In this document: positions 41,298 to 50,762 of the stretch, in pieces | Position numbering within the stretch: the stretch's first letter is position 1 | Layout: every line of letters starts with the position of its first letter | NCBI RefSeq assembly: GCF_019139815.1 | Contig: NZ_CP077079.1 | Coordinates: 2,914,001-2,978,000, forward strand | Length of the DNA: 64,000 bases | Source: Pseudomonas asgharzadehiana | Lineage (GTDB): Bacteria > Pseudomonadota > Gammaproteobacteria > Pseudomonadales > Pseudomonadaceae | Direction of reading: 5' to 3' | Notes under the pieces: model-generated | Told to the model about the DNA's origin: nothing | The model's database searches: none | What the model saw: the letters and a program-made list of their open reading frames with translations, nothing else | Made by a program: the position numbers and the translations under genes

Positions 41298-42482
41298 ATG
41301 CAGTTAGTGTTTGAGGTGTGTGATAGCGGGAGCGGCGAACCGCCGGCCCGCAAGCTTTTCGACGGCGTCGGCGGCGTGATCGGGCGTGGGGCTGGGTGTG
41401 ACTGGGTGATTGCCGATCCCGATCGCTTGCTTTCCAGTCTCCATGGTTTGGTCGGTTACCGAGACGGCCAATACTTTCTCACCGATATCAGCAGCAATGG
41501 TATCGGCGTGTCTGGCAGCACGGAGCGGTTGTGCAAAGGCCAGGCGCGTCTGATCAGCGAAGGTGATGTGTACCAGTTGGGGGCGGTGAGCATTCGCGCT
41601 CAACTGATAGGGCAGGGGGCGCATTATGACCGGCCGGCCTTTGCCGGCAACGAGACGATTCCCGACGATGCGTTTCTGATACTGGACCCCTTGCACGGCC
41701 TGGAGCGTGAGCAACCGGGCAGCGAGTTACCCGAGCATCTGGATGCATCGGAGCCCCGTGCAGAAATGCCCGGAGGCCTGCTTTCCCACGGTGCCGTAGA
41801 ACAAGACCACTTGATCGTGCCGAGTTGGGCCGAACCCGCCAGCCCTGGGCCTTCCAGTGCGGCGCAGACCGTTACGACGCCTGCAGGTGAAGGGTTCTGG
41901 TCACAGTTCGGCGCTGTGCTGGGCGTGGAGATGGATGCACTCGATACCCTGGGGCGCGAAGCCCTGGCGATCAAGGTCGCGAGACTGTTCAGGCAAACCA
42001 TCGAAGGGTTGCAGCAGAGCCTGCGGACCCGCGATGAGCTCAACAGTGAGTTGAACCTGGACGGCACAGCGCTGGCGCGCACGCGCCGCAACCCCTTGCA
42101 AGATTGCGGCGACACACAGGCAGCCTTGGCGTCGCTGTTGGGCGCAGGCGATTCGGGCCAACTGCCTGCCGAATTGGCGATCGCCCAGGCGTGCCGGGAG
42201 ATGCAAATTCACCAATTGGCCTTGGTCGTGGCCTGCCGTGCAGCGGTGCGCAGCGCGCTCGCGACGTTTGCCCCCGGCCATCTGCTGCTCTGCTTCGAAC
42301 GTGAGGGCAACCCGCCCCGGTTCGCTACCGACGGCGCTCGTTGGCGGGCATACCAACGCCATTACATGCGCCTGAGCGAGGAGCACCCCTTGGGCGAGCA
42401 GCTGTTACGCAACGACTTTTCCAAAGCGTATGAGGAGCAGGTGCGTCTCGTCGGCGCCCTGCATGCGGCTTATCCGGGATGA
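41298..42482 (+). CDS. tagH: T6SS-associated FHA-domain protein (TagH/Fha2)
   Basis: A 394-aa protein with an N-terminal FHA phosphothreonine-binding domain (GVIGRGAGCDWVIADPDRLLS... YFLTDISSNGIGV, residues 1-95), a variable linker and the C-terminal T6SS FHA-associated domain (YEEQVRLVGALHAAYPG end). It probably reads phosphorylation by the Stk1-like kinase and counteraction by the Stp1-like phosphatase at the end of the operon. The start at 41298 is preceded by GAGTTGGGAAAA. Confidence 0.9.
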   Translation: MQLVFEVCDSGSGEPPARKLFDGVGGVIGRGAGCDWVIADPDRLLSSLHGLVGYRDGQYFLTDISSNGIGVSGSTERLCKGQARLISEGDVYQLGAVSIRAQLIGQGAHYDRPAFAGNETIPDDAFLILDPLHGLEREQPGSELPEHLDASEPRAEMPGGLLSHGAVEQDHLIVPSWAEPASPGPSSAAQTVTTPAGEGFWSQFGAVLGVEMDALDTLGREALAIKVARLFRQTIEGLQQSLRTRDELNSELNLDGTALARTRRNPLQDCGDTQAALASLLGAGDSGQLPAELAIAQACREMQIHQLALVVACRAAVRSALATFAPGHLLLCFEREGNPPRFATDGARWRAYQRHYMRLSEEHPLGEQLLRNDFSKAYEEQVRLVGALHAAYPG

Positions 42483-42973
42483 CAATCATGTATCGAGCCA
42501 CCTTTATATCAATGCTGCTTGCCCTGGGCCTATTGACCGGTTGTGGCAGCCTTTCACCGTTTTCAACCTTGACCAAGCTCGACCTGAGCTTGACGGCCAG
42601 CGACACAGTCAACCCCGATCTTCACGGCCGGCCCTCTCCGGTGGTCGTGCGCCTGCTTGAGTTGCGGCACCCGGCGGCGTTCGAAAATGCTGACTTCTTC
42701 AGCCTCTATAGCCACGCCGAGCAGGCACTGCCCAAAGACTGGGTCAACAGCGAAGAGCTGGAGTTGCGCCCCGGTGAACAGCAGGTGCTCAAGCTCAGCA
42801 TCGAACCGCAGAGTCGTTATATCGGCGTGTTGGCAGCCTATCGCGACCTGCCGCATGTGCAATGGCGCCTGGTACTGCCCGTTACCCGGCAGCAACTGAC
42901 GCGCGCGCAGTTGTTACTTGACGAGTCGGGGGTTCGCGCTGTCGGCCCTCAAGCCGGCCGGTCGGAGAACTGA
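42479..42973 (+). CDS. tssJ: Type VI secretion outer-membrane lipoprotein TssJ
   Basis: A 164-aa lipoprotein with lipobox LLTGC (Cys about residue 22) and TssJ-like SPVVVRLLELR... AALEF-type strands (AFENADFFSLYSHAEQAL). It tethers TssM to the outer membrane. The start at 42479 overlaps tagH (ATGA); a second ATG at 42488 is possible. Confidence 0.92.
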   Translation: MTIMYRATFISMLLALGLLTGCGSLSPFSTLTKLDLSLTASDTVNPDLHGRPSPVVVRLLELRHPAAFENADFFSLYSHAEQALPKDWVNSEELELRPGEQQVLKLSIEPQSRYIGVLAAYRDLPHVQWRLVLPVTRQQLTRAQLLLDESGVRAVGPQAGRSEN

Positions 42974-42974
42974 A

Positions 42975-44303
42975 ATGCAGATTGATAAAGTCATCTGGCG
43001 GGAGGGCATGCTGCTGCGTCCGCAGCACTTGCAGCACAACGACCGTTATTACCATCAACAGCTCAACCGTAGCCGCTTGCTGAGCAGGGATGGCTGGGGG
43101 TTCCTGACGCTGGACATCGATGTGCAGTACCTGAATCTGGGCAAGCTGGTCGTCAACCAGGCCAGCGGGGTATTTCCCGATGGAAGCCTGTTCGAATTGA
43201 ACAACACCATGCCGCCGCTGGTGTTGCAGGTACCCGCCGACACCGCTGGGCAAGCCGTGTTCCTGGCGTTGCCCCTGGCCATCGGCAATCAACTGGACGT
43301 GCGCCAGCCAGAGCAAAGCGATGTGCTGGCGCGTTATGTGAGTTACGAAACACAGATCGCAGACTCGAATGTCGGTATGAACGCTCACTGCCAGATCCAC
43401 TGCGCCCGCCCGGATCTACACCTGCAATTGGGGGAACAACCCAGTGATTCGCTGCATGTGAAGCTCCAGGTAGCCCAGGTGCTCGATTCCACGCGAGAGG
43501 CCGGCGTACAGCTGGACGCGGACTTCGTACCGACGTTTATTTATGTGCAGAGCGCCGGCTATGTGTCGTCATGCGTCAAGGAAGTGGTCAGCCTGCTGGC
43601 TGCCCGAGGCGATGCGATTGCCGCCCGCGTCCAGGGCAATGGAGGTTCGGCCGGTGCCCAGCTCGGCGACTTTCTGATGCTGCAACTGATCAATCGTACC
43701 GAGGTGCTATTGCGTCACTACCTGAGCCAAAGCCAGGTGCGTCCGGAGGCGGTGTACCGGGTATTGCTGTCGATTCTCGGTGAGCTGTCTACCTTCGCCG
43801 TCGACGACAAACGCGCGCAGGTGGAAGGGTGTTATCGGCATGGAGATCAGGGGGCGAGCTTTCGTGGGCTAATGGACGGTATTCGCAAGGTGCTGTCAGC
43901 GGTGCTGGAACAGCACGCCATCGAACTCCCGCTGGAAGCACGGCAATACGGGGTGCTGGTGTGCCCCGTAAGCGATCTGAAATTGTTGGGCGCGGCAACC
44001 TTCATTCTGGCGGCAACCGCCCACTGCGATTCGGAAGAACTGCGCCACCGTTTGCCCGCGCATCTCAAGGTTGGACCGGTTGAGCGCATACGTGAGCTGG
44101 TCAATCTGCACCTGGCCGGTATCAAGGTAAAACCGCTGCCGGTGGCGCCACGCCAGATTCCGTTCCATGCCGGCAAGACCTATTTCATGCTCGAACTCAG
44201 TGCCCGGGATATCACGCAACTGGAACAGTCCGGCGGTTTTGCCTTCCACGCCAGCGGCGAGTTTGCGGCGCTTGAACTCAACTTCTGGGCCATCAGGAAC
44301 TGA
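42975..44303 (+). CDS. tssK: Type VI secretion baseplate protein TssK
   Basis: A 442-aa TssK (IDKVIWREGMLLRPQHLQ..., LLRHYLSQSQVRPEAVYRVL), which links the baseplate to the TssJLM membrane complex. The ATG at 42975 has GGAG 7 bases upstream and follows tssJ by one base. Confidence 0.95.
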   Translation: MQIDKVIWREGMLLRPQHLQHNDRYYHQQLNRSRLLSRDGWGFLTLDIDVQYLNLGKLVVNQASGVFPDGSLFELNNTMPPLVLQVPADTAGQAVFLALPLAIGNQLDVRQPEQSDVLARYVSYETQIADSNVGMNAHCQIHCARPDLHLQLGEQPSDSLHVKLQVAQVLDSTREAGVQLDADFVPTFIYVQSAGYVSSCVKEVVSLLAARGDAIAARVQGNGGSAGAQLGDFLMLQLINRTEVLLRHYLSQSQVRPEAVYRVLLSILGELSTFAVDDKRAQVEGCYRHGDQGASFRGLMDGIRKVLSAVLEQHAIELPLEARQYGVLVCPVSDLKLLGAATFILAATAHCDSEELRHRLPAHLKVGPVERIRELVNLHLAGIKVKPLPVAPRQIPFHAGKTYFMLELSARDITQLEQSGGFAFHASGEFAALELNFWAIRN

Positions 44304-44308
44304 ACGCC

Positions 44309-45172
44309 ATGACCATGGACAGCGAATACCCGCAGGACGAAAAAACCGTTCTGCTCGACCGCCAGGGTCGTGCCCCGGCGCAGGCCGCGGTGACGGATTA
44401 CCCCTCGCCACCACGCTTTGAGCAATTGGAAGACCGGATGATCTACACCGCCAGCCTGCAAGGCGCCCAGGGTTTCAAGATGGGGCCCAATGCTCTGGTG
44501 GCAGCCGCCTGGGACCTGCTGTCACAGGTTGTTGAACTCAGAAGCAGCACCGCTCGGGAGAGCTTGCAGAGCCTCAATGACCGACTGTCGTCGGCCATTA
44601 CCGCGTTTGAAGCACATGCCCTGCACCAGGGCGTAGCGAACAGCCAGGTGATGTCCGCGCGTTACGTGCTGTGCAGCGTAATTGACGAAGCGGTCGTCAC
44701 CACTGCATGGGGTAGTCGTAGCCACTGGTCGAAGACGAGCCTGCTGAGCCGCTTTCATAACGAAACCTTCGGTGGCGAAAAGTTTTTCCAACTGCTGGAG
44801 CGGCTGAGCCGCGATCCGGTCAAGCACGTGGCCATGCTTGAGTTGATGTACCTGTGCCTGTCGATGGGGTTTGAAGGTAAGTACCGGGTTATGGAGCGGG
44901 GAGGGGCGCAGCTCGAGGACATCCGAGATGCCTTGTATCGACAGATCCGGCATGTACGCGGCGAGCGCCTGCCGATATTTACCCCCGCGAACGCAGGGCG
45001 CGTGCCAGGCGCGCGGCTGCGCATTGTGTCGGCCACCTGGGTCGCTGTTTTGGCGTGTGCCGGTTTGCTGGCGATGTACTCGGGGTTTGCCTGGGTCTTG
45101 GGTAATGAGCGCGTGACGGTGCTGCAACTTTTTCAACCTTTGGCGCCGGATCAGACGCGGACGCCCTTGTAA
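44309..45172 (+). CDS. tssL: Type VI secretion inner-membrane protein TssL (DotU family)
   Basis: A 287-aa DotU-family protein. It has a cytoplasmic domain with NPLVAAA-like GPNALVAAAWDLL, LCSVIDEAVVTTAWG and FHNETFGGEKFFQLLERL. A single transmembrane helix near the C-terminus (VAVLACAGLLAMYSGFAWVL) carries no OmpA/peptidoglycan-binding domain. It forms the membrane complex with TssM and TssJ. Confidence 0.94.
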   Translation: MTMDSEYPQDEKTVLLDRQGRAPAQAAVTDYPSPPRFEQLEDRMIYTASLQGAQGFKMGPNALVAAAWDLLSQVVELRSSTARESLQSLNDRLSSAITAFEAHALHQGVANSQVMSARYVLCSVIDEAVVTTAWGSRSHWSKTSLLSRFHNETFGGEKFFQLLERLSRDPVKHVAMLELMYLCLSMGFEGKYRVMERGGAQLEDIRDALYRQIRHVRGERLPIFTPANAGRVPGARLRIVSATWVAVLACAGLLAMYSGFAWVLGNERVTVLQLFQPLAPDQTRTPL

Positions 45173-45187
45173 CGCTGGGAGCAATGA

Positions 45188-48100
45188 ATGAACGCATTCT
45201 TCAAGGGCGCGGGCACCGTGCTGCGCAAAAGTTGGGTCTGGAGCCTGTTGCTGGTGCTGTCCAGCGCACTGCTGGTGTGGTTTTTTGGGCCGTTGCTGGC
45301 AGTGGCTGACCACCGGTTCTGGCAGGGCTCGACGGCTCGCCTGGTGACCATCAGTGGGTTGTTTCTGCTGTGGGGGCTGGCGATGGTCGTGGTGGGCGCG
45401 CGCCGTACTGCACGACTGAAGCAGCCTGAGTACCAGGAGCGGTATCAACGCACGGGGCTGATCGACGACGAACAAAGGCAGGTGCGCGGGCGTTTCAAGG
45501 AGGCCCTGCACACGCTGAAGACTACCCGTCGCTATGCGCAGCGCAGCGACCGTTGGCGTAACGCCTTGCCCTGGTACCTATTGATTGGCCAGCAGGGCAG
45601 TGGCAAGACCGGTGTCCTGGCCGCCGGAGGGCTGCACTTGCCATTGGATCGGGGCGAGTCGGTGCCCCCAGGTACAACCGCGTATTTTGACTGGTACTTG
45701 GCCGACGAAGCGGTGATGGTCGAGAGCGCAGGGCGATACCTGGATCAACCTGAAGGTGCGGTGGACGGCGCGGGCTGGTCGACGTTTCTGGGGTTGCTCA
45801 AGTCGCGGCGTCGGGCGCGCCCGCTCAATGGCGTGGTGGTGACGTTGGCGGTAGAGACGCTGCTTGGCAGCAATGAGCATGACCTGGATTTGCATGCACG
45901 CCACGTGCGCACCCGCTTACAGGATATCCAACAGAGATTGCACCTGGACGTGCCGATCTATCTGGTGCTGACCCAGGCGGATCGACTGCCCGGCTTCACT
46001 GAGTTCTTCGACGCGCCCCAGGGTGACAGCGCAGATGCGGTATTGGGCGTGTATGTCGGCGCAGGCAACACGGGGACCGCAATGGCCGAGGTCCGCCAGG
46101 CGTTCGAGGGGTTGCTGCAACGCCTTGTGGCAGAGCTGACTGCGCGCTTGCAGCACGAGCGTAACCTTGAGCGTCGTGGCCAGATGCTTGATTTTCCTCG
46201 GCACGTTGCGCAAATCGGCGAACGCCTGTGCCAGTTCGTGGAGTCTGCGTTTTCCGCTCATCGTTTCCAGCACATCAATGGGTTGCGTGGCGTTTACCTG
46301 ACCTGTGCGCAGGCGGGTGAGCGACGTGCCTACTTCATTCAGGGGGTATTCAACCGGGTGATCTTTGCCGAGGCCGATCTTGCCGGGCTGCATGCGTCGG
46401 AGCGCCAACGCATCCGGCGACACCAGGGGCTGTTGGCGCTGGCGGCGTCCCTGGTGCTCGCCGGGGCGGGCGGGCTATGGGCTCACAGCTACGGGCTCAA
46501 CCACCAGCGCCTGATGCGGTTGGCGGAACTGACTCAACCACTGTCGCCCGCCGATGCCGGTTTGGACGCTACCCTGGCGTTGCTGCCGTTGCTGGACAGT
46601 CGTTTGGCTGCAATGCGGTTGTTCCCGGCGGCGCAGGACAGTCAGTGGCACGAGCGGGCCGGCTTGTATCAAGGTGAACCAAGCCGCCCACTGCTGACCC
46701 GGGCCTATGCAGAGGCGCTGCATCAGCAGTTGCTACCCTTGCTGACCGCGCTGCTCGAAGAACAGGTGCGCGCCGACCTGGGGGATCGCGAGGCGCTGCC
46801 GGACAGCTTGCGCGCCTACCTGATGCTCAGCCTGCGCGAGCGTCGCGACAACGCATGGCTGGCGCGGCGCATGGCCGGTTATTGGTCGCAGCGTTATGCC
46901 GGGAATGCCTCGGCGCAGAACCGCTTGAATGAACACCTCGCGCAGCTATTAGAGCAACCCTTCGTGGCGTCCTTGAACACTGCGCTGGTGGCAGACGCTC
47001 GCCAGGACCTGCGTGGAGAGTCATTGGCGCAAGGGGTCTATCGGGTGCTGCGCGAACAAGCCCGCGACCTGGAACCCTATCGTCTGGTAGAAGGCCCCGG
47101 ATTTGCCGCTGCGGAGCAACCTATCCCCGGTTTCTACACCAAACGGTATGTGCAGTATTTTGAAAAGCAGGGCCCCAGGCTGGTCAATGCCATTGCCCAG
47201 GATAATTGGCTGCTGGGAGAAAACGGCGACCTCAGCGCCATGGACCTGCGCCAATTGATGCTGGTGCTGGAACAGCGCTATTTCAGCGAGTACGCCGACG
47301 CCTGGAGCCAGGCCATCAGCCAAGTCCGCCTGCAGCCGAGCGACGGCCTCAAGCAGCATGCCGATGAGCTGGCCAGCCTGGCGTCAGCCCAGTCGCCGTT
47401 GGTGCAACTGTTGCAACGGGTGAGGGAAAACACCCGATTGCTGCCGGGTGATCGCGCTGAAGCCATCAGCCAGCAGGTAGGCGAGTTGGCCGCACAGGTT
47501 CCGTTCGAGGGGGCCAGCGTGCTGGCCGGCCGCGGGCCAGGGCAGGCGACGCCTGATACGGCGCGACGCGCATTGCAACGGCGCTTCGAACCGTTGCACC
47601 GCTTGCTCGACACCGAGCAGAACCCAGGCGTCGAACTGACACAGGCGTTGCGGCTACTCGATGAATGGCAGCAGCAACTGGCGGCCCTTCACCGCGAGGG
47701 CGCGCCCGAACAGGCGGCATTCAACCTGGTCAAGCATCGTATGGAGGGGCAGTTGCCATTGTTGGGCAAGGTGCGTGATGCCGCGGTGCGTCTGCCGTCG
47801 CCGCTCAAGGGGTGGTTCGAAGGCATTGCCGACGACAGTTGGCGGTTGCTGCTGGAGGATGCCTATGTGTTTATGAATCAGCGTTATCAAAGTGAGGTGT
47901 ATGGTTTTTATGCTAAGGCGATTCAACGCCGCTACCCGTTCAATGCCCATGCCGGCAGCGATGTCGCCCTCGGTGACTTCCAGGAGTTTTTCAAGCCTCG
48001 GGGAGGCATGGCACGCTTTTATGACCATTACCTGCGGCCCTTCGTAAGTGCCGAGGGCGGCCGCTATCGCTTGCGCGGCCTGGATGGCCGCAGCCTGCCG

Positions 48101-48571
48101 GTGTCACGTTCGTTGTTGGAACAACTGGTGAAAGTACACATGATTCGCCAGGGTTTTTTCAGTGAAGAGCAGGGGGAGTGGGCCGTTCGATTCACGTTGG
48201 CACCCTATAGCCTGGATCAGGCGGTCAGCCGTGCGGTGCTGCGCATTGGCGATAAACAGCTTGAGTACCGGCATGGTCCGATCGTGCCCATGGCATTCCA
48301 TTGGCCAAGCGACGCGGACAACGGCCGCAGCAGCCTGGTGCTGGAGCGGGGTATGGAGCGGCCGCTGGGGATCGAAAAGAACAGTGGGCCGTGGTCGTTG
48401 TTCCGGTTTTTGGACTTGATGCATAGCGAGCCCGCCAGCGGTCGCGATGCACAAGTGCTCAAGGCCGATCTCGGAGGGCTGCGCGCTAACTTCCTGCTCA
48501 CCAGCCAGCGCAATCCCGGCCCGTTTCAGATGGCCGCATGGCGCACCTTTCGCCTGCCGGAGCAGCTGTGA
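45188..48571 (+). CDS. tssM: Type VI secretion inner-membrane protein TssM (IcmF family)
   Basis: A 1127-aa IcmF protein. It has two N-terminal helices (about residues 15-75), a cytoplasmic NTPase-like domain with intact Walker A GQQGSGKTG (about residue 137), a third helix near residue 420 (LLALAASLVLAGAGGLWAHS) and a long periplasmic C-terminal part ending in the T6SS Vgr-like IcmF domain. It spans the envelope with TssL and TssJ. The stop overlaps the phosphatase start (GTGA). Confidence 0.95.
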   Translation: MNAFFKGAGTVLRKSWVWSLLLVLSSALLVWFFGPLLAVADHRFWQGSTARLVTISGLFLLWGLAMVVVGARRTARLKQPEYQERYQRTGLIDDEQRQVRGRFKEALHTLKTTRRYAQRSDRWRNALPWYLLIGQQGSGKTGVLAAGGLHLPLDRGESVPPGTTAYFDWYLADEAVMVESAGRYLDQPEGAVDGAGWSTFLGLLKSRRRARPLNGVVVTLAVETLLGSNEHDLDLHARHVRTRLQDIQQRLHLDVPIYLVLTQADRLPGFTEFFDAPQGDSADAVLGVYVGAGNTGTAMAEVRQAFEGLLQRLVAELTARLQHERNLERRGQMLDFPRHVAQIGERLCQFVESAFSAHRFQHINGLRGVYLTCAQAGERRAYFIQGVFNRVIFAEADLAGLHASERQRIRRHQGLLALAASLVLAGAGGLWAHSYGLNHQRLMRLAELTQPLSPADAGLDATLALLPLLDSRLAAMRLFPAAQDSQWHERAGLYQGEPSRPLLTRAYAEALHQQLLPLLTALLEEQVRADLGDREALPDSLRAYLMLSLRERRDNAWLARRMAGYWSQRYAGNASAQNRLNEHLAQLLEQPFVASLNTALVADARQDLRGESLAQGVYRVLREQARDLEPYRLVEGPGFAAAEQPIPGFYTKRYVQYFEKQGPRLVNAIAQDNWLLGENGDLSAMDLRQLMLVLEQRYFSEYADAWSQAISQVRLQPSDGLKQHADELASLASAQSPLVQLLQRVRENTRLLPGDRAEAISQQVGELAAQVPFEGASVLAGRGPGQATPDTARRALQRRFEPLHRLLDTEQNPGVELTQALRLLDEWQQQLAALHREGAPEQAAFNLVKHRMEGQLPLLGKVRDAAVRLPSPLKGWFEGIADDSWRLLLEDAYVFMNQRYQSEVYGFYAKAIQRRYPFNAHAGSDVALGDFQEFFKPRGGMARFYDHYLRPFVSAEGGRYRLRGLDGRSLPVSRSLLEQLVKVHMIRQGFFSEEQGEWAVRFTLAPYSLDQAVSRAVLRIGDKQLEYRHGPIVPMAFHWPSDADNGRSSLVLERGMERPLGIEKNSGPWSLFRFLDLMHSEPASGRDAQVLKADLGGLRANFLLTSQRNPGPFQMAAWRTFRLPEQL

Positions 48572-49290
48572 GCCAGATGCCTGCCCGCTGGCGCAGCATT
48601 GGGCGTACGTCACGCGGCAAGATGCGTGCTCGCAACGAGGACGCGTTCTTTGACGGCCCACAGCGTGGTTGTTGGGCGGTCGCCGACGGCATGGGCGGCC
48701 ACCGTGCCGGGGATGTGGCCAGTCAGTGGGTCATCAGCAGCCTGGCGGCGTTGCCAGGCCAGGGCAGCCTCGATGAGCGGGTCGAGGCGGTGCGGCGATG
48801 CTTGCGATGGCTGGACTGCCGGCTTGGGCAGCCGGCGCAGCAAGCCGGCGAGGGCATCATGGGCAGCACGGTGGTCGTGTTGTTGTTGGACGGTCAGCGC
48901 GCGGCCTGCATCTGGGCGGGGGACAGTCGCTGCTACCTATGGCGTGGGCGGCGCCTGTACCAGCTGTCGCGGGATCATTCTCTGCGCCAACACCTGATGG
49001 ACACCCAGCAACTGAGCCCGGAACAGGCTCGGGCCCATCCGGATGCCAGGGCGCTGACCCGTGCCCTCGGCGGTCGACAGCCTCTGAGCCTGGAGGTACT
49101 GGAGCTCAGTACGCATCCTGGGGATGTATTTTTGTTGTGCAGCGACGGGTTGTATCAGGGGCTCAGCCATGGCGAGTTGGGCCGTGCGTTGAATGCGGGC
49201 ACTCCCCGGCAGGTGGTGGACCGGTTGTTTGCCGACGCGTTGCGTGGGCCGGCCCGCGACGACCTGACGGCCGTGGTGGTTCAACCATGA
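48568..49290 (+). CDS. stp1: PP2C-type Ser/Thr phosphatase of the type VI cluster (Stp1/PppA)
   Basis: A 240-aa PP2C phosphatase with metal-binding motifs RARNEDAFF, WAVADGMGGHRAGD, WAGDSRCYLW, LLCSDGL and DDLTAVVV. It would reverse phosphorylation by the kinase encoded next. I chose the GTG at 48568 because GGAG lies 5 bases upstream and it overlaps the tssM stop; an ATG at 48577 is the alternative. Confidence 0.92.
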   Translation: MSQMPARWRSIGRTSRGKMRARNEDAFFDGPQRGCWAVADGMGGHRAGDVASQWVISSLAALPGQGSLDERVEAVRRCLRWLDCRLGQPAQQAGEGIMGSTVVVLLLDGQRAACIWAGDSRCYLWRGRRLYQLSRDHSLRQHLMDTQQLSPEQARAHPDARALTRALGGRQPLSLEVLELSTHPGDVFLLCSDGLYQGLSHGELGRALNAGTPRQVVDRLFADALRGPARDDLTAVVVQP

Positions 49291-50132
49291 GCGCGCGCAT
49301 CGGCCCGTCGACCCTGCTTGCGGGCCGTTACCAGCTTGAGCGGGTATTGGGTTCTGGCGGTATGGGGGTGGTCTATCGTGCCCGTGACCTGCTGCACGAG
49401 GCGTTCGGCGAGCCCGATGCGCGGGTGGCGCTGAAACTGTTGGGCGAAACGCTGACTGAGTCGTGCGATGGCCATGTGTTGCTGTACAGCGAGTTCGCAC
49501 TGACCCGAAGCCTGCGACATGAGCACGTGGTGCGCCTGTTTACCTTCGAGGTCGACACCGCTTGCCAGGCGGCGTTTTTCACCATGGAGTTACTGCAAGG
49601 CCTGACCCTGGACCGCTTGCTGCTGGAATGCCCGGATGGGTTGCCCTGGCACGAGCTGCAACCCTTGGCCTTGCAGCTGCTGGATGCGCTGGCGTCCGTC
49701 CACCAGCAAGGCGTTGTGCACGGGGACGTAAAGCCGACCAACATTATGGTGGGCGAGCAGGGCGTGCGTTTGTTCGATTTTGGCCTGGGCCATGCCCAGG
49801 CGCAGCAGGCCGCCGGGCTGCCCGGTTTGAACCGCAGCCGTTTGAACGCCTGGACCCCTGCCTATGCGGCACCGGAACTGATAGCCGGCGCGTACCCGTG
49901 CGCGAGTACCGACCTGTATGGCGCGGCCTGCGTACTCTTTGCGTTGGCCCGTGGGCGTGTGCGGCAGCTCAATGAACCCCTGCACCGGCCTCGTCAATTG
50001 CCAAGACACTGCTGGCCGGCACTGCGTTCGGCGTTGGCCACGGACCCGGCGTATCGAACCCTGAGCGCCGCCGAATTACGCGAAGCGCTGGGCGGGCAGC
50101 GGCACCGCGGGTGGCTGTGGTTTGAGCGTTAA
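49287..50132 (+). CDS. stk1: Ser/Thr protein kinase of the type VI cluster (Stk1-like)
   Basis: A 281-aa Hanks-type kinase with Gly-rich loop GSGGMGVVYRA, Lys in ALKLLG, catalytic loop VHGDVKPTN (HGD instead of HRD), DFG in LFDFGLG and APE in YAAPELIAGA. It is a bare kinase domain lacking the membrane anchor and VWA part of PpkA, as in Stk1 of HSI-II. The probable target is the FHA protein. It overlaps stp1 by ATGA and ends the cluster. Confidence 0.92.
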   Translation: MSARIGPSTLLAGRYQLERVLGSGGMGVVYRARDLLHEAFGEPDARVALKLLGETLTESCDGHVLLYSEFALTRSLRHEHVVRLFTFEVDTACQAAFFTMELLQGLTLDRLLLECPDGLPWHELQPLALQLLDALASVHQQGVVHGDVKPTNIMVGEQGVRLFDFGLGHAQAQQAAGLPGLNRSRLNAWTPAYAAPELIAGAYPCASTDLYGAACVLFALARGRVRQLNEPLHRPRQLPRHCWPALRSALATDPAYRTLSAAELREALGGQRHRGWLWFER

Positions 50133-50506
50133 CCGGCCAAGTCATGCAACTTGCAGTATTCGTCCCATCCCAGGCCGGCCATCTGGGCCACTTCCTTGTG
50201 CACTTCCAGGCGCTGGGTCTCGAAGGCTTCGGGGGAGTCCGCCGTGAGCTTGAGGGTTAATTCCCAGGCAAATAGCCCTTGGCGTTCCGCCTCGGCTTCG
50301 AAGGCTTCATGCAGCCGTTCGGCGCGATACTGCGCCTGGGTTTCACCCTTGGCCTGGGCGGCGAGCGGGTTCAGGGTGTCCAGCTCCGCTGCGACGTCGG
50401 GGTGCTCGTTGAGGAATCGGTCCAGCGCGCGCTGGTGGTTATCGCCAGGTGGTGACAAGCGTGTGCTCCAAATCAGGTGGAACAAGGCCCGCGTGCCGGG
50501 CCGCAT
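50129..50506 (-). CDS. DUF6388-like small cytosolic protein
   Basis: A protein of up to 125 aa, Ala/Glu-rich and helical. The C-terminal pattern RLEVHKEVAQMAGLGWDEYCKLHDL resembles the small Pseudomonas DUF6388 family. Its stop overlaps the kinase stop tail-to-tail by four bases. The start is uncertain: TTG at 50458 has GGAG 7 bases upstream and would remove 16 N-terminal residues that look atypical. No function is assigned. Confidence 0.65.
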   Translation of the reverse strand: MRPGTRALFHLIWSTRLSPPGDNHQRALDRFLNEHPDVAAELDTLNPLAAQAKGETQAQYRAERLHEAFEAEAERQGLFAWELTLKLTADSPEAFETQRLEVHKEVAQMAGLGWDEYCKLHDLAG

Positions 50507-50762
50507 GACAGCGGACGCGGCTGCGTAAGGGTGGATTTACCCAGGCATGTATCGGGCGGTGCGCGAACAATACCAGATAGGCGCTCAGTACCCGAGCGGG
50601 GCCCGCGAGGCGCTGCCCGTCGAGGCGGTCACTCATTGCGCAAAAATCACCCGTATACCGGGCAAAAGGCTTTCGCTTCCAGTGCCATGACGTGTAGCGT
50701 TAGCCCCGGAGTTTCCGGCCCTGCCTTGCAAGGGCAGTGGGCGATGGGCAGAGGGATGTGTC
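50507..50762. other. Intergenic region before the EIIC-EAL gene
   Basis: 256 bp without a supported gene. It contains a small stem CTGCC-TTGCAAG-GGCAG near 50723-50739 close to the start of the EIIC-EAL gene. No clear promoter boxes were recognised. Confidence 0.4.
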
